The notes: generated from the letters alone by a model not told the origin. A stretch of 64,000 nucleotides of DNA from Maricurvus nonylphenolicus (GCF_042854845.1 NZ_AP031498.1:3162001-3226000), one strand, 5' to 3'; positions 37,248 through 46,897 are shown, numbered from the stretch's first letter. Translations and numbers: made by a program.

Positions 37248-37302
37248 TCTGTCGTTATAAGGAGGCCGCTGTTTGCCGGAGAAAAAAATTAGTAATTTTT
37301 GT

Positions 37303-37329
37303 TAAAGTTACTCTATAAGCCGCCGATAC
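37303..37329 (+). promoter_or_regulatory. Sigma28 (FliA) promoter of flgM
   Basis: TAAAGTTA-N11-GCCGATAC, exact FliA spacing and near-perfect boxes. It lets FliA feed its own anti-sigma factor. Confidence 0.85.
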
Positions 37330-37348
37330 CCCCACTGAGGGTACCACT

Positions 37349-37369
37349 AGGCTTGTAAAAAAGCCTTTT
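37349..37369 (+). terminator. Small hairpin with T-run in the flgM leader
   Basis: AGGCTT-GTAAAA-AAGCCT followed by TTT. It ends the flgA message or acts as a leader structure in the flgM transcript, since it lies between the sigma28 promoter and the flgM start. Confidence 0.45.
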
Positions 37370-37414
37370 AAAGGCCCGGCATAGACAGTCGATATATTTA
37401 TGGGAATTGCAGCT

Positions 37415-37735
37415 ATGGTTATTGATCCAAACAATGGGCTAAATCCAGCAAATACGGGTGGAGCCAAAAATCGCGGCGCCGGTGGCGTCAGTACTCATAA
37501 ACCCGATTCGCAGCCAGCAGGCAGTAATGCGAAACCGGCAGCGCCAGGAGACAGTGTGGTATTGAGCACTGAAGCACAGACACTCAATCGTCTGGAAGCA
37601 CAGATCAATGCTTCTCCAGAAGTGGATGCTGCTCGCGTTGCCGCCATTAAAGAGGCTATTGCCAACGGCAGCTTTGAGATTAATTCAGAACGTATCGCCG
37701 AGCGCATGCTCGACAACGATGACATGCTAAGTTGA
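37415..37735 (+). CDS. flgM: FlgM, anti-sigma28 factor
   Basis: About 106 aa. ATG 37415 gives the usual MVID start of pseudomonad FlgM; ATG 37400 would add five residues and lacks a ribosome-binding site. The Gly/Ala/Pro-rich N-terminal half is disordered. The C-terminal FlgM domain has VVLSTEAQTLNRLEAQI and DAARVAAIKEAIANGSFEINSERIAERML. It binds FliA until the hook is complete and is then exported. A larger hook would presumably delay that checkpoint (inference). Confidence 0.93.
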   Translation: MVIDPNNGLNPANTGGAKNRGAGGVSTHKPDSQPAGSNAKPAAPGDSVVLSTEAQTLNRLEAQINASPEVDAARVAAIKEAIANGSFEINSERIAERMLDNDDMLS

Positions 37736-37847
37736 CGCCCAATCGTTACAACACCCATATAACGAAGACTGTACACACGAGAGACTGAAGCGCTGCAATT
37801 CCCCGTTCACGTCATCGGTCTCTCTACCGCCATCACTGGAGGTTCCT

Positions 37848-38378
37848 ATGTCGAGCACCACCCAAAACACTGGCTCCCAATCCGCCAATACTTCTATGGG
37901 CGCCGTCCCGGTAAGCCCTAAAGCCCTGTTTAATCAGGTTGAGCACGATATCCAAATCTGCGATCAGCTTATCGAGCTACTGCAGCAAGAAAGCGAAGCG
38001 CTCAAGCAGCGCCAAACCCAGACACTCGAAGGCCTGATTCCCGTAAAGAACAGCCTCTTGGGTGCCCTGGCCAATAGCGCAAATCAGCGCCGCAGCTGGT
38101 TACAAGCCCAAGGCAAACCCACCGACGAAAGCCACTGGCTGCAACTACTACAGGAAATGGGTGGCCAGAAGCTGCTCGATCAGTGGCAGATCTTTAATGA
38201 CAAGCTCAGCAACAGCCAGCACCTCAATGAGGTGAATGGCAAAATGATTGCCCGAGGCCAACAAACGATCAATCGCCTACTGGATATCCTGCGTGGTCAG
38301 TTTGATGCCCCCAAGCTCTACAACCAGAGCGGCACCACTCAAGTCCATAAAAGCAGCAAAGGTATGGTGAAAGCCTAA
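37848..38378 (+). CDS. flgN: FlgN, export chaperone for FlgK/FlgL
   Basis: A 176-aa helical protein with the FlgN heptad-rich region (DQLIELLQQESEALKQRQTQTLEGL...). GGAGG lies five bases before the ATG. It sits after flgM as in enteric and pseudomonad clusters. FlgN escorts the junction proteins to the export gate, here including a 1030-aa FlgK. A GAGAGAC/GTCTCTC inverted repeat lies in the gap before it (37779-37824). Confidence 0.9.
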   Translation: MSSTTQNTGSQSANTSMGAVPVSPKALFNQVEHDIQICDQLIELLQQESEALKQRQTQTLEGLIPVKNSLLGALANSANQRRSWLQAQGKPTDESHWLQLLQEMGGQKLLDQWQIFNDKLSNSQHLNEVNGKMIARGQQTINRLLDILRGQFDAPKLYNQSGTTQVHKSSKGMVKA

Positions 38379-38412
38379 ACTATAGGAAAGACCAGCTGCT
38401 GCGGAAAAGACT

Positions 38413-39144
38413 ATGGAAGATACCGGACAGTATCTGACCGACCGGAACGATATTTACCGCGTCCTGCGCTCACTGCAATTAACCCGCAGCATGCTAACCC
38501 TGCGCTTCAGTGGCGATCACCACGCTTACAGCAGCCTGCTGATACATACCGACCTGGATAACCAACAATTTGTCGTCGATGAGGTTAATCCGCCGGCGGG
38601 CAATGAAAAATTAAAAAGCGGCCAGGAATTTACCCTGATTGCCTTCTATGAAGGCGTGCAGGTCACCAGCAAAAATAACCGCGTAATTCCCTCTGCCCAT
38701 CCGGAATTTAAACACGCCTACACCATTGCCTTTCCCAATAAAATCAATCACAAGCAACGCCGCGATGCCTACCGCACTCACCTCAATAGCCGCCAGAGCA
38801 GCTCAATTACGCTGAGCAATGAGCGAGAGAAATCACTCACAGGTAATATTACCGATCTGTCGACCACGGGCATCGGCTGTCAATTTCAGGGCTTTGTGCG
38901 CCCGGAAATCCAGCGCGAAGAATTGTTTGAGCATTGCGGCATACGCATCAACTCGAACTTTGAATTGCACTGCTCACTCGTGGCCAAGCACCCGCGGTAT
39001 GATCGCAGCCAAAATGTAACTCTGTGCGGTTTTGAATTTGTTGACCTCGATAAGGTTCAACAACGACAACTGGATAGATACACGCTGCAAATTCAACGGG
39101 AAAACCGCAAATCAGGTCAGCGCAGCGACATCCCTTTTGCCTAA
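38413..39144 (+). CDS. YcgR-type PilZ flagellar brake protein
   Basis: A 243-aa protein. An N-terminal YcgR domain (about 1-110) is followed by a PilZ domain with the c-di-GMP motifs RRDAYR (RxxxR) and DLSTTGIG (D/NxSxxG). It is expected to slow or bias the motor when c-di-GMP is high. It follows flgN by 34 bp, so is probably cotranscribed from the flgM promoter. Its 3' end overlaps the convergent transferase gene by about 33 bp. Confidence 0.9.
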   Translation: MEDTGQYLTDRNDIYRVLRSLQLTRSMLTLRFSGDHHAYSSLLIHTDLDNQQFVVDEVNPPAGNEKLKSGQEFTLIAFYEGVQVTSKNNRVIPSAHPEFKHAYTIAFPNKINHKQRRDAYRTHLNSRQSSSITLSNEREKSLTGNITDLSTTGIGCQFQGFVRPEIQREELFEHCGIRINSNFELHCSLVAKHPRYDRSQNVTLCGFEFVDLDKVQQRQLDRYTLQIQRENRKSGQRSDIPFA

Positions 39145-40500
39145 AACTTCCACTAAATCATCGACAATAGCACGGGTAGAAGCATCCTCATGCAACAGCA
39201 CTAAATCCTCTGGACGGTCGATATCGGCTAGGGCCTCCAGGCAGTGATAACGCCACCCCAGCTGATCTAGACGCGACAGTGTTTGCTGATAAACCCGCTC
39301 ACTGCCCCACTCAACCTCCTCAAAAACACGCCATTCTGCCTGCGTTAATGCCAGCAAGGTATAGCCACCATCCTGGGCCGGAATAATCACGGCCTGATTA
39401 CCCGCATCCAATGCAGTAATTACCTGTTCAATTTGTCTGGATGTAATAAACGGGCAATCACTACCAACCAAAATTACTGCACTGTATTGCTGCAATACGG
39501 TCTGACAAATATTGGACATGCGCTGCCCCAAATCCTGACCCTGCTGTAACTGCACTTGCAAGGGATAGCGCTGATGCAGCGATTGAAAAAACGGGGACTC
39601 AGGCTGATCACTGACCCAGAGCTGCAAACTGGCATCAGAGCATTGCACCAAATTACTGACCACATGCTGTACCAGTCGCTGATGCAGCTCCACACTTTGC
39701 TCAACACTTAACTGTGGCTGCATACGGGTTTTGACTTTACCCAGCACCGGCGCTTTGGCCAACTGCGCAATACAGGGGTTGTTTTGTTTGGGTTGAGGAT
39801 TGATTCCATACCAGGGTGCCAAGCGCTGTGGCTTAAAGCCAATAAAATACAGCAAACGTAACGACCACATTAATAACACCGTCCGCACTACGCCACGGGA
39901 TTCCCAGCGCCGACTGTCGGTTTCTACAGGCACAGACATAACCTTGGGAGCACTGCGCTGGCGCAAACGCTTGCTGATTTCGACATCTTCCATCAGCGGA
40001 ATATCAGAGAAACCACCAAGCTGATCCCACACCGAACGCTCAACAAAAATTGCCTGATCACCTGTGGCCACAGACGTTAAGCGAGACCGCCAGGAAATTG
40101 CACACTCAATAACACGAAAAGGCCAACGTCGACTGCTTAAGCGGACAGGGAAAAACCCCCACGCTACATCGCGCTGCTTCAAAGACTCAAAGCTGCCGAG
40201 CACTTCGTCCACTTCCGCCTGCGGCAAACGGGTATCTGCATGGAGAAATAACAAATAGTGACCCGCCGCACGTTTAGCGCCAGCGTTCATTTGTCGTGCT
40301 CGACCACGCTCTGCAACAAAGGCTTTATCAGCATGATCCTTCGCCAATGCCAGGGTGTCATCATCACTGCCACCATCAACCACAATCAGTTCCACGCCTT
40401 GCTGACGCCACAACTGTAGCGGTTTTAAATAGGCCAACAGGTTTTTAGCCTCGTTGAGTACTGGAATAATGATCGAGAGATTTACAGTAGGCTTTTGCAT
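39112..40500 (-). CDS. Fused transferase: GT2 glycosyltransferase plus DUF2064 domain
   Basis: A 462-aa fusion. Residues about 1-235 are a family-2 glycosyltransferase (LSIIIPVLNEAKNL, VDGGSDDDT, LFLHADTRLP) of the 'rSAM-associated transferase 2' kind. From about 240, the DUF2064 'transferase 1' domain has AKAPVLGKVKTRM, VGSDCPFIT and IIPAQDGGYTLLAL. The two are separate genes in many genomes. It starts eight bases after the ArsS-like radical SAM gene, so the three activities are linked. The product made is not established; arsenosugar-type or other modified sugar lipids are a guess from neighbours. Confidence 0.85.
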   Translation of the reverse strand: MQKPTVNLSIIIPVLNEAKNLLAYLKPLQLWRQQGVELIVVDGGSDDDTLALAKDHADKAFVAERGRARQMNAGAKRAAGHYLLFLHADTRLPQAEVDEVLGSFESLKQRDVAWGFFPVRLSSRRWPFRVIECAISWRSRLTSVATGDQAIFVERSVWDQLGGFSDIPLMEDVEISKRLRQRSAPKVMSVPVETDSRRWESRGVVRTVLLMWSLRLLYFIGFKPQRLAPWYGINPQPKQNNPCIAQLAKAPVLGKVKTRMQPQLSVEQSVELHQRLVQHVVSNLVQCSDASLQLWVSDQPESPFFQSLHQRYPLQVQLQQGQDLGQRMSNICQTVLQQYSAVILVGSDCPFITSRQIEQVITALDAGNQAVIIPAQDGGYTLLALTQAEWRVFEEVEWGSERVYQQTLSRLDQLGWRYHCLEALADIDRPEDLVLLHEDASTRAIVDDLVEVLGKRDVAALT

Positions 40501-40508
40501 ATGAGAAG

Positions 40509-41498
40509 TTAAACAGCGTCCAATGCACCACCACAGCTACTGCCCTGCCCGGCGGTACAACCATAGCAATGGTCACCCACAACGATAGACTCACCGACAA
40601 AGTCATGGTGAATCAACTCACTGATATGCCGCGGTGAAACAGCATCGGAACCTATAACACCATCAACCTGCTTATGCAGCGGCAAGGATAGCATCTGATT
40701 AAAATCGCAGTCATAAACATCGCCCTGCCAATCAACACTGATCAAAGAGCGACACATCACCGAAGACAGGTTCTCACTGGAGAAGCTGCCCTTGAGCAGC
40801 TGCATATAATCGTTAAATTGATTTTTGGCCAGCAGCATAGCGCCAAAGCGGCTGATGGGCATATTGGTAATGGTTAACAGGCGATTAAAATGCACACCGT
40901 GATCGGCCAATAATTGCGCCTTATAGTCAGCCTCCAGCGCCTCTTGGGCTGGCGGTAAGAAAGCCCCGTTAGGGTTGTAAACCAAATCCAGTGGCAGTGC
41001 CGGGTCAATGCCATAACCCAAGGCATTGAGTTTTTGTAATCCCTCAATGGAAGCCTGAAACACCCCCTTGCCCCGCTGCTCATTCACATTTTGCTCGGCA
41101 TAACATGGCAGCGATGCCGTTACATGAACCTGCTGTTGAGCGAGGAACTCTGCCAGATCTTCGTAACCCGGCTCAGACAAGATGGTCAGATTACAGCGGT
41201 CAATCACCGTAGCGTTCATTTTTCGGGCAGCGGTGACCAGCTCACGAAAATGCGGATTCATTTCCGGCGCACCACCGGTAAGATCCAGGCACTGAATCTG
41301 TTGCTGCGCCACAAAACGTAACACACTATCGACTGTGCACTTTTCCATCAGTTCGGTGCGTTTGGGGCCAGCATTCACATGACAATGCGTGCAACTTAAA
41401 TTACACAGATAACCAAGATTGACCTGCAGAATCTCTAACTGCCCACGACGCAATGCGGGAAAATCACCTGGCAGTAACAGCGGGCGGGTATCTTTCAT
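40509..41498 (-). CDS. arsS: ArsS-like radical SAM protein
   Basis: A 329-aa radical SAM enzyme with the 4Fe-4S motif CNLSCTHC (C32, C36, C39) in LQVNLGYLCNLSCTHCHVNAGP. The C-terminal DUF3641 part has DWQGDVYDCDFNQML and ends GDHCYGCTAGQGSSCGGAL, Cys-rich and typical of the arsenosugar-biosynthesis ArsS family. It pairs with the fused transferase downstream. No arsM-like methyltransferase is beside it, so an arsenic role is not shown here. Confidence 0.8.
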   Translation of the reverse strand: MKDTRPLLLPGDFPALRRGQLEILQVNLGYLCNLSCTHCHVNAGPKRTELMEKCTVDSVLRFVAQQQIQCLDLTGGAPEMNPHFRELVTAARKMNATVIDRCNLTILSEPGYEDLAEFLAQQQVHVTASLPCYAEQNVNEQRGKGVFQASIEGLQKLNALGYGIDPALPLDLVYNPNGAFLPPAQEALEADYKAQLLADHGVHFNRLLTITNMPISRFGAMLLAKNQFNDYMQLLKGSFSSENLSSVMCRSLISVDWQGDVYDCDFNQMLSLPLHKQVDGVIGSDAVSPRHISELIHHDFVGESIVVGDHCYGCTAGQGSSCGGALDAV

Positions 41499-41586
41499 GT
41501 CACTTCATCCTTCACGTTTGCAGCGAGGGTAATGGATATTGCTAGCTATGACCACAAAAGCTAGCGATTGATTCCATAATTAGTTC

Positions 41587-41616
41587 TTGTTCATCTGCTG
41601 TAGTGGTCATTATAAT
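41587..41616 (+). promoter_or_regulatory. Sigma70 promoter of tRNA-Arg
   Basis: TTGTTC-N18-TATAAT, with the -10 a perfect match, ends 10 bases before the tRNA. Confidence 0.75.
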
Positions 41617-41626
41617 GCTGTCGCGA

Positions 41627-41703
41627 GTCCCCTTGGCACAGCTGGATAGCGCGGCCCCCTCCTAAGGGGCAGGTCAGAGGTTCGAATCCTCTAGGGGACG
41701 CCA
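41627..41703 (+). tRNA. tRNA-Arg (anticodon CCU)
   Basis: The 77-base cloverleaf has a 7-bp acceptor stem (GTCCCCT/AGGGGAC), D arm GCAC...GCGC, anticodon stem GCCCC/GGGGC with loop CTCCTAA (anticodon CCT), T arm AGAGG-TTCGAAT-CCTCT and an encoded CCA. It reads AGG codons. rsmE begins 21 bases after it. Confidence 0.97.
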
Positions 41704-41724
41704 TTTTACAACGCACTCTTTCCC

Positions 41725-42432
41725 ATGAACTTGATCCTGCTTTTTGACGACGATTTTATTGCACCTCAACAGGTGGTTTTACGCGATCGCCGCTTCCAAC
41801 ATATCAAACAAATCCATCGCGCCGCCCAAGGCGATACGCTGGGCGTTGGTCAGTTAAATGGCTTAACAGGACAAGGGAAAATCACCCGTCTTACGGATCA
41901 AGAAGTGGAATTGCAGGTCACGCTCGATAAAGAGCCTCCAGCACCACTGCCAATCAATCTGATTCTGGCACTGCCGCGCCCGCAAATGCTTAAACGCACA
42001 CTGCAAACCATTGCCACTATGGGCGTTAAAACCCTGCACCTGATCCATAGTAACCGGGTGGAAAAGAGTTTTTGGCAAACGCCTCAGCTACAGGAAGACA
42101 AGGTACTCGAAGAACTACTGCTGGGACTGGAACAGGCCAAGGACACTACGCTGCCACACATCGAATACCACAAGCGTTTTCGCCCGTTTGCGGAAGACAT
42201 TGCCCCGCAATTGGCACAGAACTCAAAGGCCCTGGTTGCACACCCCGGTCCCTACCCCGAGTGCCCACAAAAGCAACAGCAACCTATCACCCTTGCGGTT
42301 GGCCCCGAAGGTGGCTTTGTCGATTATGAAATAGAAAAGTTCGAAGCGGCAGGGTTTGAACCGATTTCACTGGGTCAACGCATTCTGCGAGTAGAAACCG
42401 CAATCCCGGTACTACTCGCCAAGCTGTTCTAA
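41725..42432 (+). CDS. rsmE: RsmE, 16S rRNA m3U1498 methyltransferase
   Basis: A 235-aa SPOUT methyltransferase. An N-terminal PUA-like domain (LRDRRFQHIKQIHRAAQGDTL) is followed by the knot with LALPRPQMLKRTLQTIATMGVKTL, the glycine motif LAVGPEGGFVDYE and the closing LGQRILRVETA. It methylates U1498 of 16S rRNA on the assembled small subunit. Length and motifs are normal. Confidence 0.96.
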   Translation: MNLILLFDDDFIAPQQVVLRDRRFQHIKQIHRAAQGDTLGVGQLNGLTGQGKITRLTDQEVELQVTLDKEPPAPLPINLILALPRPQMLKRTLQTIATMGVKTLHLIHSNRVEKSFWQTPQLQEDKVLEELLLGLEQAKDTTLPHIEYHKRFRPFAEDIAPQLAQNSKALVAHPGPYPECPQKQQQPITLAVGPEGGFVDYEIEKFEAAGFEPISLGQRILRVETAIPVLLAKLF

Positions 42433-42451
42433 CTCAACTGCTTTATTGCTT

Positions 42452-44902
42452 TTAGCCCAACTGCTGTAATGACTTCTGTTCGGAAATCAGTAACTGCTGA
42501 AAATCCTCTACCATGAGCGGCTTGCAGAATAGGAAGCCCTGGTAGTAGTCGCAGTTGAAGCCCTTAAGAATCTCCACCTGTTCCTTGTCTTCAACACCTT
42601 CTGCAATCACATTCAGATCCAACAGTCGTCCCATGGTGATAATGGTTTCCACCAGTACCCGGTCACTGCGATCATAGCTAATATCACGGATAAAGCTGCG
42701 GTCGATCTTTAAGGTACTCACCGGCAGGCGCTTTAAGTAACTGATCGATGAATAACCGGTACCGAAATCATCCAGCGAGAAGCTAATACCCATCGACGTC
42801 AGGGTTGTCAGAGTGCTAATCGCCTCTTCGACATTATGAATAACCACCCCTTCGGTGATTTCCATATCCAGGCTTTTTTCCGGAATAGGAATATGGTGCA
42901 GAATTTTGGCCACATCATCGACAAATGCCTGGCGGCGGAACTGGCGCGGGCTGATATTAATACTCAGCTTCATGCCCTCTTCCCATACGCCCATCTCGTG
43001 CCAGATTTGCAACTGGCGACAGGCTTCCTCAATCACCCATTGACCGACATCCAAAATCAAGCCCGATGTTTCCAAAATAGGAATAAACTCTACCGGAGAC
43101 ACCAGTCCCCGCTCCGGGTGACGCCAGCGCAATAACGCCTCAGCACCAACCACCTTGTCGGTTTTGGCACAAATTTTTGACTGATAGAACAACTCAAACT
43201 GATTATCTTCCAACGCGCGGTGCAGTTCACCTTCCATCACCAACTGGCGGCTGACTTTATCGGCCATATCGACATTAAAGAATTCGATAGCATCGCGGCC
43301 TTTTTCCTTCACCTGATACATGGCGGTATCAGCAAAGCGCAATAGCTCGTGCACCGAGCTTTCTTTATCGGAATAAACCACAATACCAATACTGCAAGAC
43401 ACGTGCAGTTTCATGTCTTCGTGGTAGTAAGGCTCGGAGATATATTTACGGATTTTTTCAGCCACTTCACCGGCTTTGAGGGCAGCTGTTTCGATTTCAC
43501 TGTCCAGCACCGTCAAGGCAACAACAAACTCATCACCGCTAAGGCGCGCCACCAGGTCCTCTTCACGCACCACGTCGGTTAATCGGTTTGCTACCTTCTT
43601 CAGAACCTGATCACCCACAGGGTGGCCCAGTGAATCGTTAATATTTTTAAAATGGTCGAGGTCAATAAACAGTACCGCGCCGAAATAGTTATGGCGACGA
43701 GCCCGACACAACTCATGCTCCAAACGCTCAACCAGGTACAAACGGTTGGGCAGATTGGTGAGCGCATCGTGATAGGCCATGTACTCCATCTTATCTTCGG
43801 CACTTTTACGATCAGTCATATCGTTGGCGACGATCAGGTTGTAATCCTCGCCACGCATGGAGATACCCTTCACATTACCTTGCATATAGTGACGCTTGCC
43901 GTCTACTGAATAAAAGTAGCCCTCAAACGGCACGGCCTGATCGTAGTAATCATTGGTGCGGCCTACCAAACGCGGAATAATTTCTGGGTCATCGCGATAG
44001 ACAAATTCAAAATCGCCCATATTGCTCTGCAACATTGTGCCGACATCCTTACCGTAGAACTCAGCCATATACTGGTTGCAGAATTTGATATCGCCGTCTT
44101 TGTTAAGCAGCCCCACGATAGCTGGCAGATTGTTGACCACATTGCTGACCATCTGCTCGCTGTTGCGCAGCTCCTCTTCTACCTCCAGACGTCGGCCCAG
44201 GGCATCTTCTACGGCATTAAGCATTTGGTTACTGCTGGTTACCAGCTGTGCCAGCTCATCGGTGCGATGATCTGGCAGAGAGGTCAGACGCTTTTCAGCG
44301 GGGTGTTCGGGATTAATGGCTTTAATTTCGCTGACCAGCCGGATCAAAGGGCGAGTAAGCAGGTAATAGAAGGCACCGAATAACATCAGTACCAACAGCA
44401 TATTACGGAAAAACCCGGACAAGATAACGAACACGGATCGATCAAAGAAACCGGCCAAGGCAGTATCCAGATCAACATCAAATTCAATCTTGCCGGTGGT
44501 GGTATCGCCGTAACCGGGAATACTTAAGCTGGCATTATAGCGACGCGAATCACCGGCAATATGGCGGGTCAGCCAGGCGGTGGCCGTTTGCTTGCGGGGT
44601 TTGGTGCCCCGCGCCAAGACATTGCCCAGCTCATCGGTAATGGAAACATTGTAAATAAAGTCGTAGGTCAGCAAGCCATTGACCACCTCGACCGAAAGAT
44701 CATCGTCGAGGGTGTGAACCGCACGGGCCGCCGGTGGTGCAGCAACCTCAATAACCCGATTAATCAAGGCCTCCAGGGCCTCTTCCTGCCCTTGATAATC
44801 GAGATACAGTTGGATTGAGCTCATCACCAACCCCAAAACAAAAGCCAGGATTACGCCGACCTTCGCCAAGCGGAATGAGATACCTTTAAAAAATGCCTGC
44901 AT
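42452..44902 (-). CDS. Membrane GGDEF-EAL protein with PAS domain
   Basis: An 816-aa c-di-GMP enzyme. Two membrane segments (about 12-34 and 158-183) enclose a periplasmic sensor, then a HAMP-like linker, a PAS domain (about 245-365), GGDEF and EAL. The cyclase site reads RLSGDEF (455-459, SGDEF variant, possibly active). The phosphodiesterase site is intact: GAEALLRW (EAL at 588-590), with DDFGTGYSS and LKIDRSFI further on. It could raise or lower c-di-GMP, the signal read by the two PilZ proteins and FleQ in this window. It is convergent with rsmE. Confidence 0.93.
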   Translation of the reverse strand: MQAFFKGISFRLAKVGVILAFVLGLVMSSIQLYLDYQGQEEALEALINRVIEVAAPPAARAVHTLDDDLSVEVVNGLLTYDFIYNVSITDELGNVLARGTKPRKQTATAWLTRHIAGDSRRYNASLSIPGYGDTTTGKIEFDVDLDTALAGFFDRSVFVILSGFFRNMLLVLMLFGAFYYLLTRPLIRLVSEIKAINPEHPAEKRLTSLPDHRTDELAQLVTSSNQMLNAVEDALGRRLEVEEELRNSEQMVSNVVNNLPAIVGLLNKDGDIKFCNQYMAEFYGKDVGTMLQSNMGDFEFVYRDDPEIIPRLVGRTNDYYDQAVPFEGYFYSVDGKRHYMQGNVKGISMRGEDYNLIVANDMTDRKSAEDKMEYMAYHDALTNLPNRLYLVERLEHELCRARRHNYFGAVLFIDLDHFKNINDSLGHPVGDQVLKKVANRLTDVVREEDLVARLSGDEFVVALTVLDSEIETAALKAGEVAEKIRKYISEPYYHEDMKLHVSCSIGIVVYSDKESSVHELLRFADTAMYQVKEKGRDAIEFFNVDMADKVSRQLVMEGELHRALEDNQFELFYQSKICAKTDKVVGAEALLRWRHPERGLVSPVEFIPILETSGLILDVGQWVIEEACRQLQIWHEMGVWEEGMKLSINISPRQFRRQAFVDDVAKILHHIPIPEKSLDMEITEGVVIHNVEEAISTLTTLTSMGISFSLDDFGTGYSSISYLKRLPVSTLKIDRSFIRDISYDRSDRVLVETIITMGRLLDLNVIAEGVEDKEQVEILKGFNCDYYQGFLFCKPLMVEDFQQLLISEQKSLQQLG

Positions 44903-45029
44903 ATGTTCTCGATCTTTCCAAATTGGGCCTTGCCCGATACCGCCTTACGGCCCTTTTCCCTTCTACTCGCCCCTGTCATTTTCAGGCTCGCACCTTCACG
45001 GGGCCGCCTATTATACATTAGGCCATAAT

Positions 45030-45545
45030 TTAGTCAGCGGTATTCAACACTCGATGGTAACGTTCTGCCATTTCGCCATCAAAACAGCAGAATATCACCT
45101 GCTCTAGACTGGTATTGAAGGCTAAGCTGCTACGCACGGTATCCACAGCAATAACGACAGCCTGATCCAGCGGGTAGCCATAGACACCGCAACTGATGGC
45201 CGGAAAAGCAATGGATTGGTAACGCTCAGCTTCCGCCATGGCAATACATTGCCGGTAGCAGGAAGCCAAAAGCTCAGCCTCCCCCTGGCTTCCGCCACGC
45301 CATATAGGCCCAACGGCATGGAATATCGCCTGCGCCGGTAGCGCGAAGGCTGGCGTTGCCTTAGCACTGCCGGTTGAACAGCCCCCCAGAAGCCTGCAGG
45401 CCGCCTGTAGCTTCTCTGCACCTGCGGCACGATGAATGGCGCCATCCACGCCTCCGCCCCCTGCCAGAGCCGAATTGGCGGCATTAACAATGACATCGAC
45501 CTCAAGCCGCGTGATATCCCCCTCAACCACGGTTAACTGCGTCAT
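45030..45545 (-). CDS. Macro-domain ADP-ribose hydrolase (YmdB type)
   Basis: A 171-aa single macro domain: VEGDITRLEVDVIVNAANSALAGGGGVDGAIHRAAG at the start, then AFALPAQAIFHAVGP and SIAFPAISCGVYGYP. Such proteins remove ADP-ribose or acetyl groups from O-acetyl-ADP-ribose and from ADP-ribosylated acidic residues. AAGGAG lies nine bases before the ATG. It has no obvious operon partner. Confidence 0.93.
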   Translation of the reverse strand: MTQLTVVEGDITRLEVDVIVNAANSALAGGGGVDGAIHRAAGAEKLQAACRLLGGCSTGSAKATPAFALPAQAIFHAVGPIWRGGSQGEAELLASCYRQCIAMAEAERYQSIAFPAISCGVYGYPLDQAVVIAVDTVRSSLAFNTSLEQVIFCCFDGEMAERYHRVLNTAD

Positions 45546-45821
45546 CAGAATGACTCCTTATCTGGAACAAGCCTTGCAACAAGTAAGTACCAAAAGGTGA
45601 TTAATGGAAGGATATGCCATTTTTCCAACATTACACCACAGTTAAACACCAAAGTTAGGACAACAGGTCAGCAATGTAATGCAACTATCGAATTTATATA
45701 AAAAAACTGGCGGTAGTAACAAAAGCGTACTACAACTTATGCCAGAGACGCCGATAGCCCAAATAGGACTTGAAACTGAGGTGCTCTAGAGAAAACGGCG
45801 ATTACGCCAAGTGAGTGCATT

Positions 45822-46325
45822 ATGGGTATTTGTGCAGAAGAACTGAGAACTTATGTTATCCGCCCGGTGTTGGAACACCTGGACGACTGGTCTCAGGCGG
45901 CTGAAAACTTGCTACTGGGCACCGCCGCCCAGGAATCCGGCTTGGGGTTTCACCTGAAAACCCGCCGTGGTCACAGCCTGGGGATATTTCAGATTCACCC
46001 CCAAACGCACAACAACCTGTGGGACAAATACCTGGTCAAAAACCCTGATCTTGCCTCCAAGGTCCGCGGGTTGGCCAGCCAGCACGAGTTTCTTAGCCAC
46101 CCCCACGCTGAACTGGCAACCAACCTCAGTTATGCCACAGCCATAGCCTGGATGGTTTACTGCCGCAGCGGCAAACCCCTACCCCAGGCTGACGACAGCC
46201 ACGGTCTGGCAAAATTCTGGCAACGGCATTTCCACAGCCGCTTACGCGGCAGCGTTGAAGAATTTACCAACAACTATCAGAAGTTCATTCACAACAAAGA
46301 AAATAAAGACGAGATTGCAGCCTAA
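45822..46325 (+). CDS. Lysozyme-like transglycosylase-fold protein
   Basis: A 167-aa protein. AAQESGLGFHLKTRRGHSLGIFQIHPQTH resembles the catalytic Glu region and GLFQI-type motif of SLT/phage transglycosylases. No signal peptide is visible, which would be odd for a cell-wall enzyme and recalls phage or tail-associated forms. Stand-alone copies occur in other gammaproteobacteria. I cannot give it a firm role. It is convergent with the gene at 46334. Confidence 0.6.
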   Translation: MGICAEELRTYVIRPVLEHLDDWSQAAENLLLGTAAQESGLGFHLKTRRGHSLGIFQIHPQTHNNLWDKYLVKNPDLASKVRGLASQHEFLSHPHAELATNLSYATAIAWMVYCRSGKPLPQADDSHGLAKFWQRHFHSRLRGSVEEFTNNYQKFIHNKENKDEIAA

Positions 46326-46333
46326 AGCCTGCA

Positions 46334-46702
46334 CTAGGGGCGGTCTTGGCGCCGCCTGCCGGTATTGCTGCGCCTATCGGGAAGTATCGAAGATCCGCGA
46401 AAAGTGGAACGCCGGTCCAAAAGAATACGCCGAGAGTTCTGGCGCCTTTCATAATGCACCTCATCGGGACTCATTTCCTGCAACCAGCAGGTTGCACCAG
46501 CCTGCTTAATCGCCACCTCAAAGCGCTCGGCATCCACCAGTGGCAAGTTCTTTTTCACCACCACGGGTACCCCCGAACTCAGCAGCTGCAACTGGGAATC
46601 ATTGAGGTGAAAACAGGCTTTGAGTTTTGATCTTGCCTGGGATGCATCGTCGGCATTATCAAAATTGTCGATATAAACCACTTCGTAGATTCTTTCGCCC
46701 AT
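46334..46702 (-). CDS. Small protein with basic Arg-rich tail, unknown function
   Basis: The product is 122 aa. The first 80 residues contain VVVKKNLPLVDAERFEVAIKQAGATCWLQEM, similar in pattern to the ribosomal L7/L12 C-terminal-like fold seen in small proteobacterial proteins. The tail is strongly basic with repeated RR pairs (DRRSTFRG, DRRSNTGRRR). I do not recognise a named family. Gene structure (start, codon use, good separation) looks real. Confidence 0.65.
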   Translation of the reverse strand: MGERIYEVVYIDNFDNADDASQARSKLKACFHLNDSQLQLLSSGVPVVVKKNLPLVDAERFEVAIKQAGATCWLQEMSPDEVHYERRQNSRRILLDRRSTFRGSSILPDRRSNTGRRRQDRP

Positions 46703-46897
46703 TACCTACTCTCCTGCAAGCTATTTCCAAGGGAGTCTTTGCCTCCCTGGCCAAGCTGTCGGAAATAACCCGAAAACAACGGTTAGTGAATAAGTAAATA
46801 GCAGTGGCAGTCGGTCTTTTCAACACATGAATGCAGAAGAACTGCAGCAATAAAAGCCCTGGTTATATTAACCATAGGCCTTTAGCGTTTTAACAAC

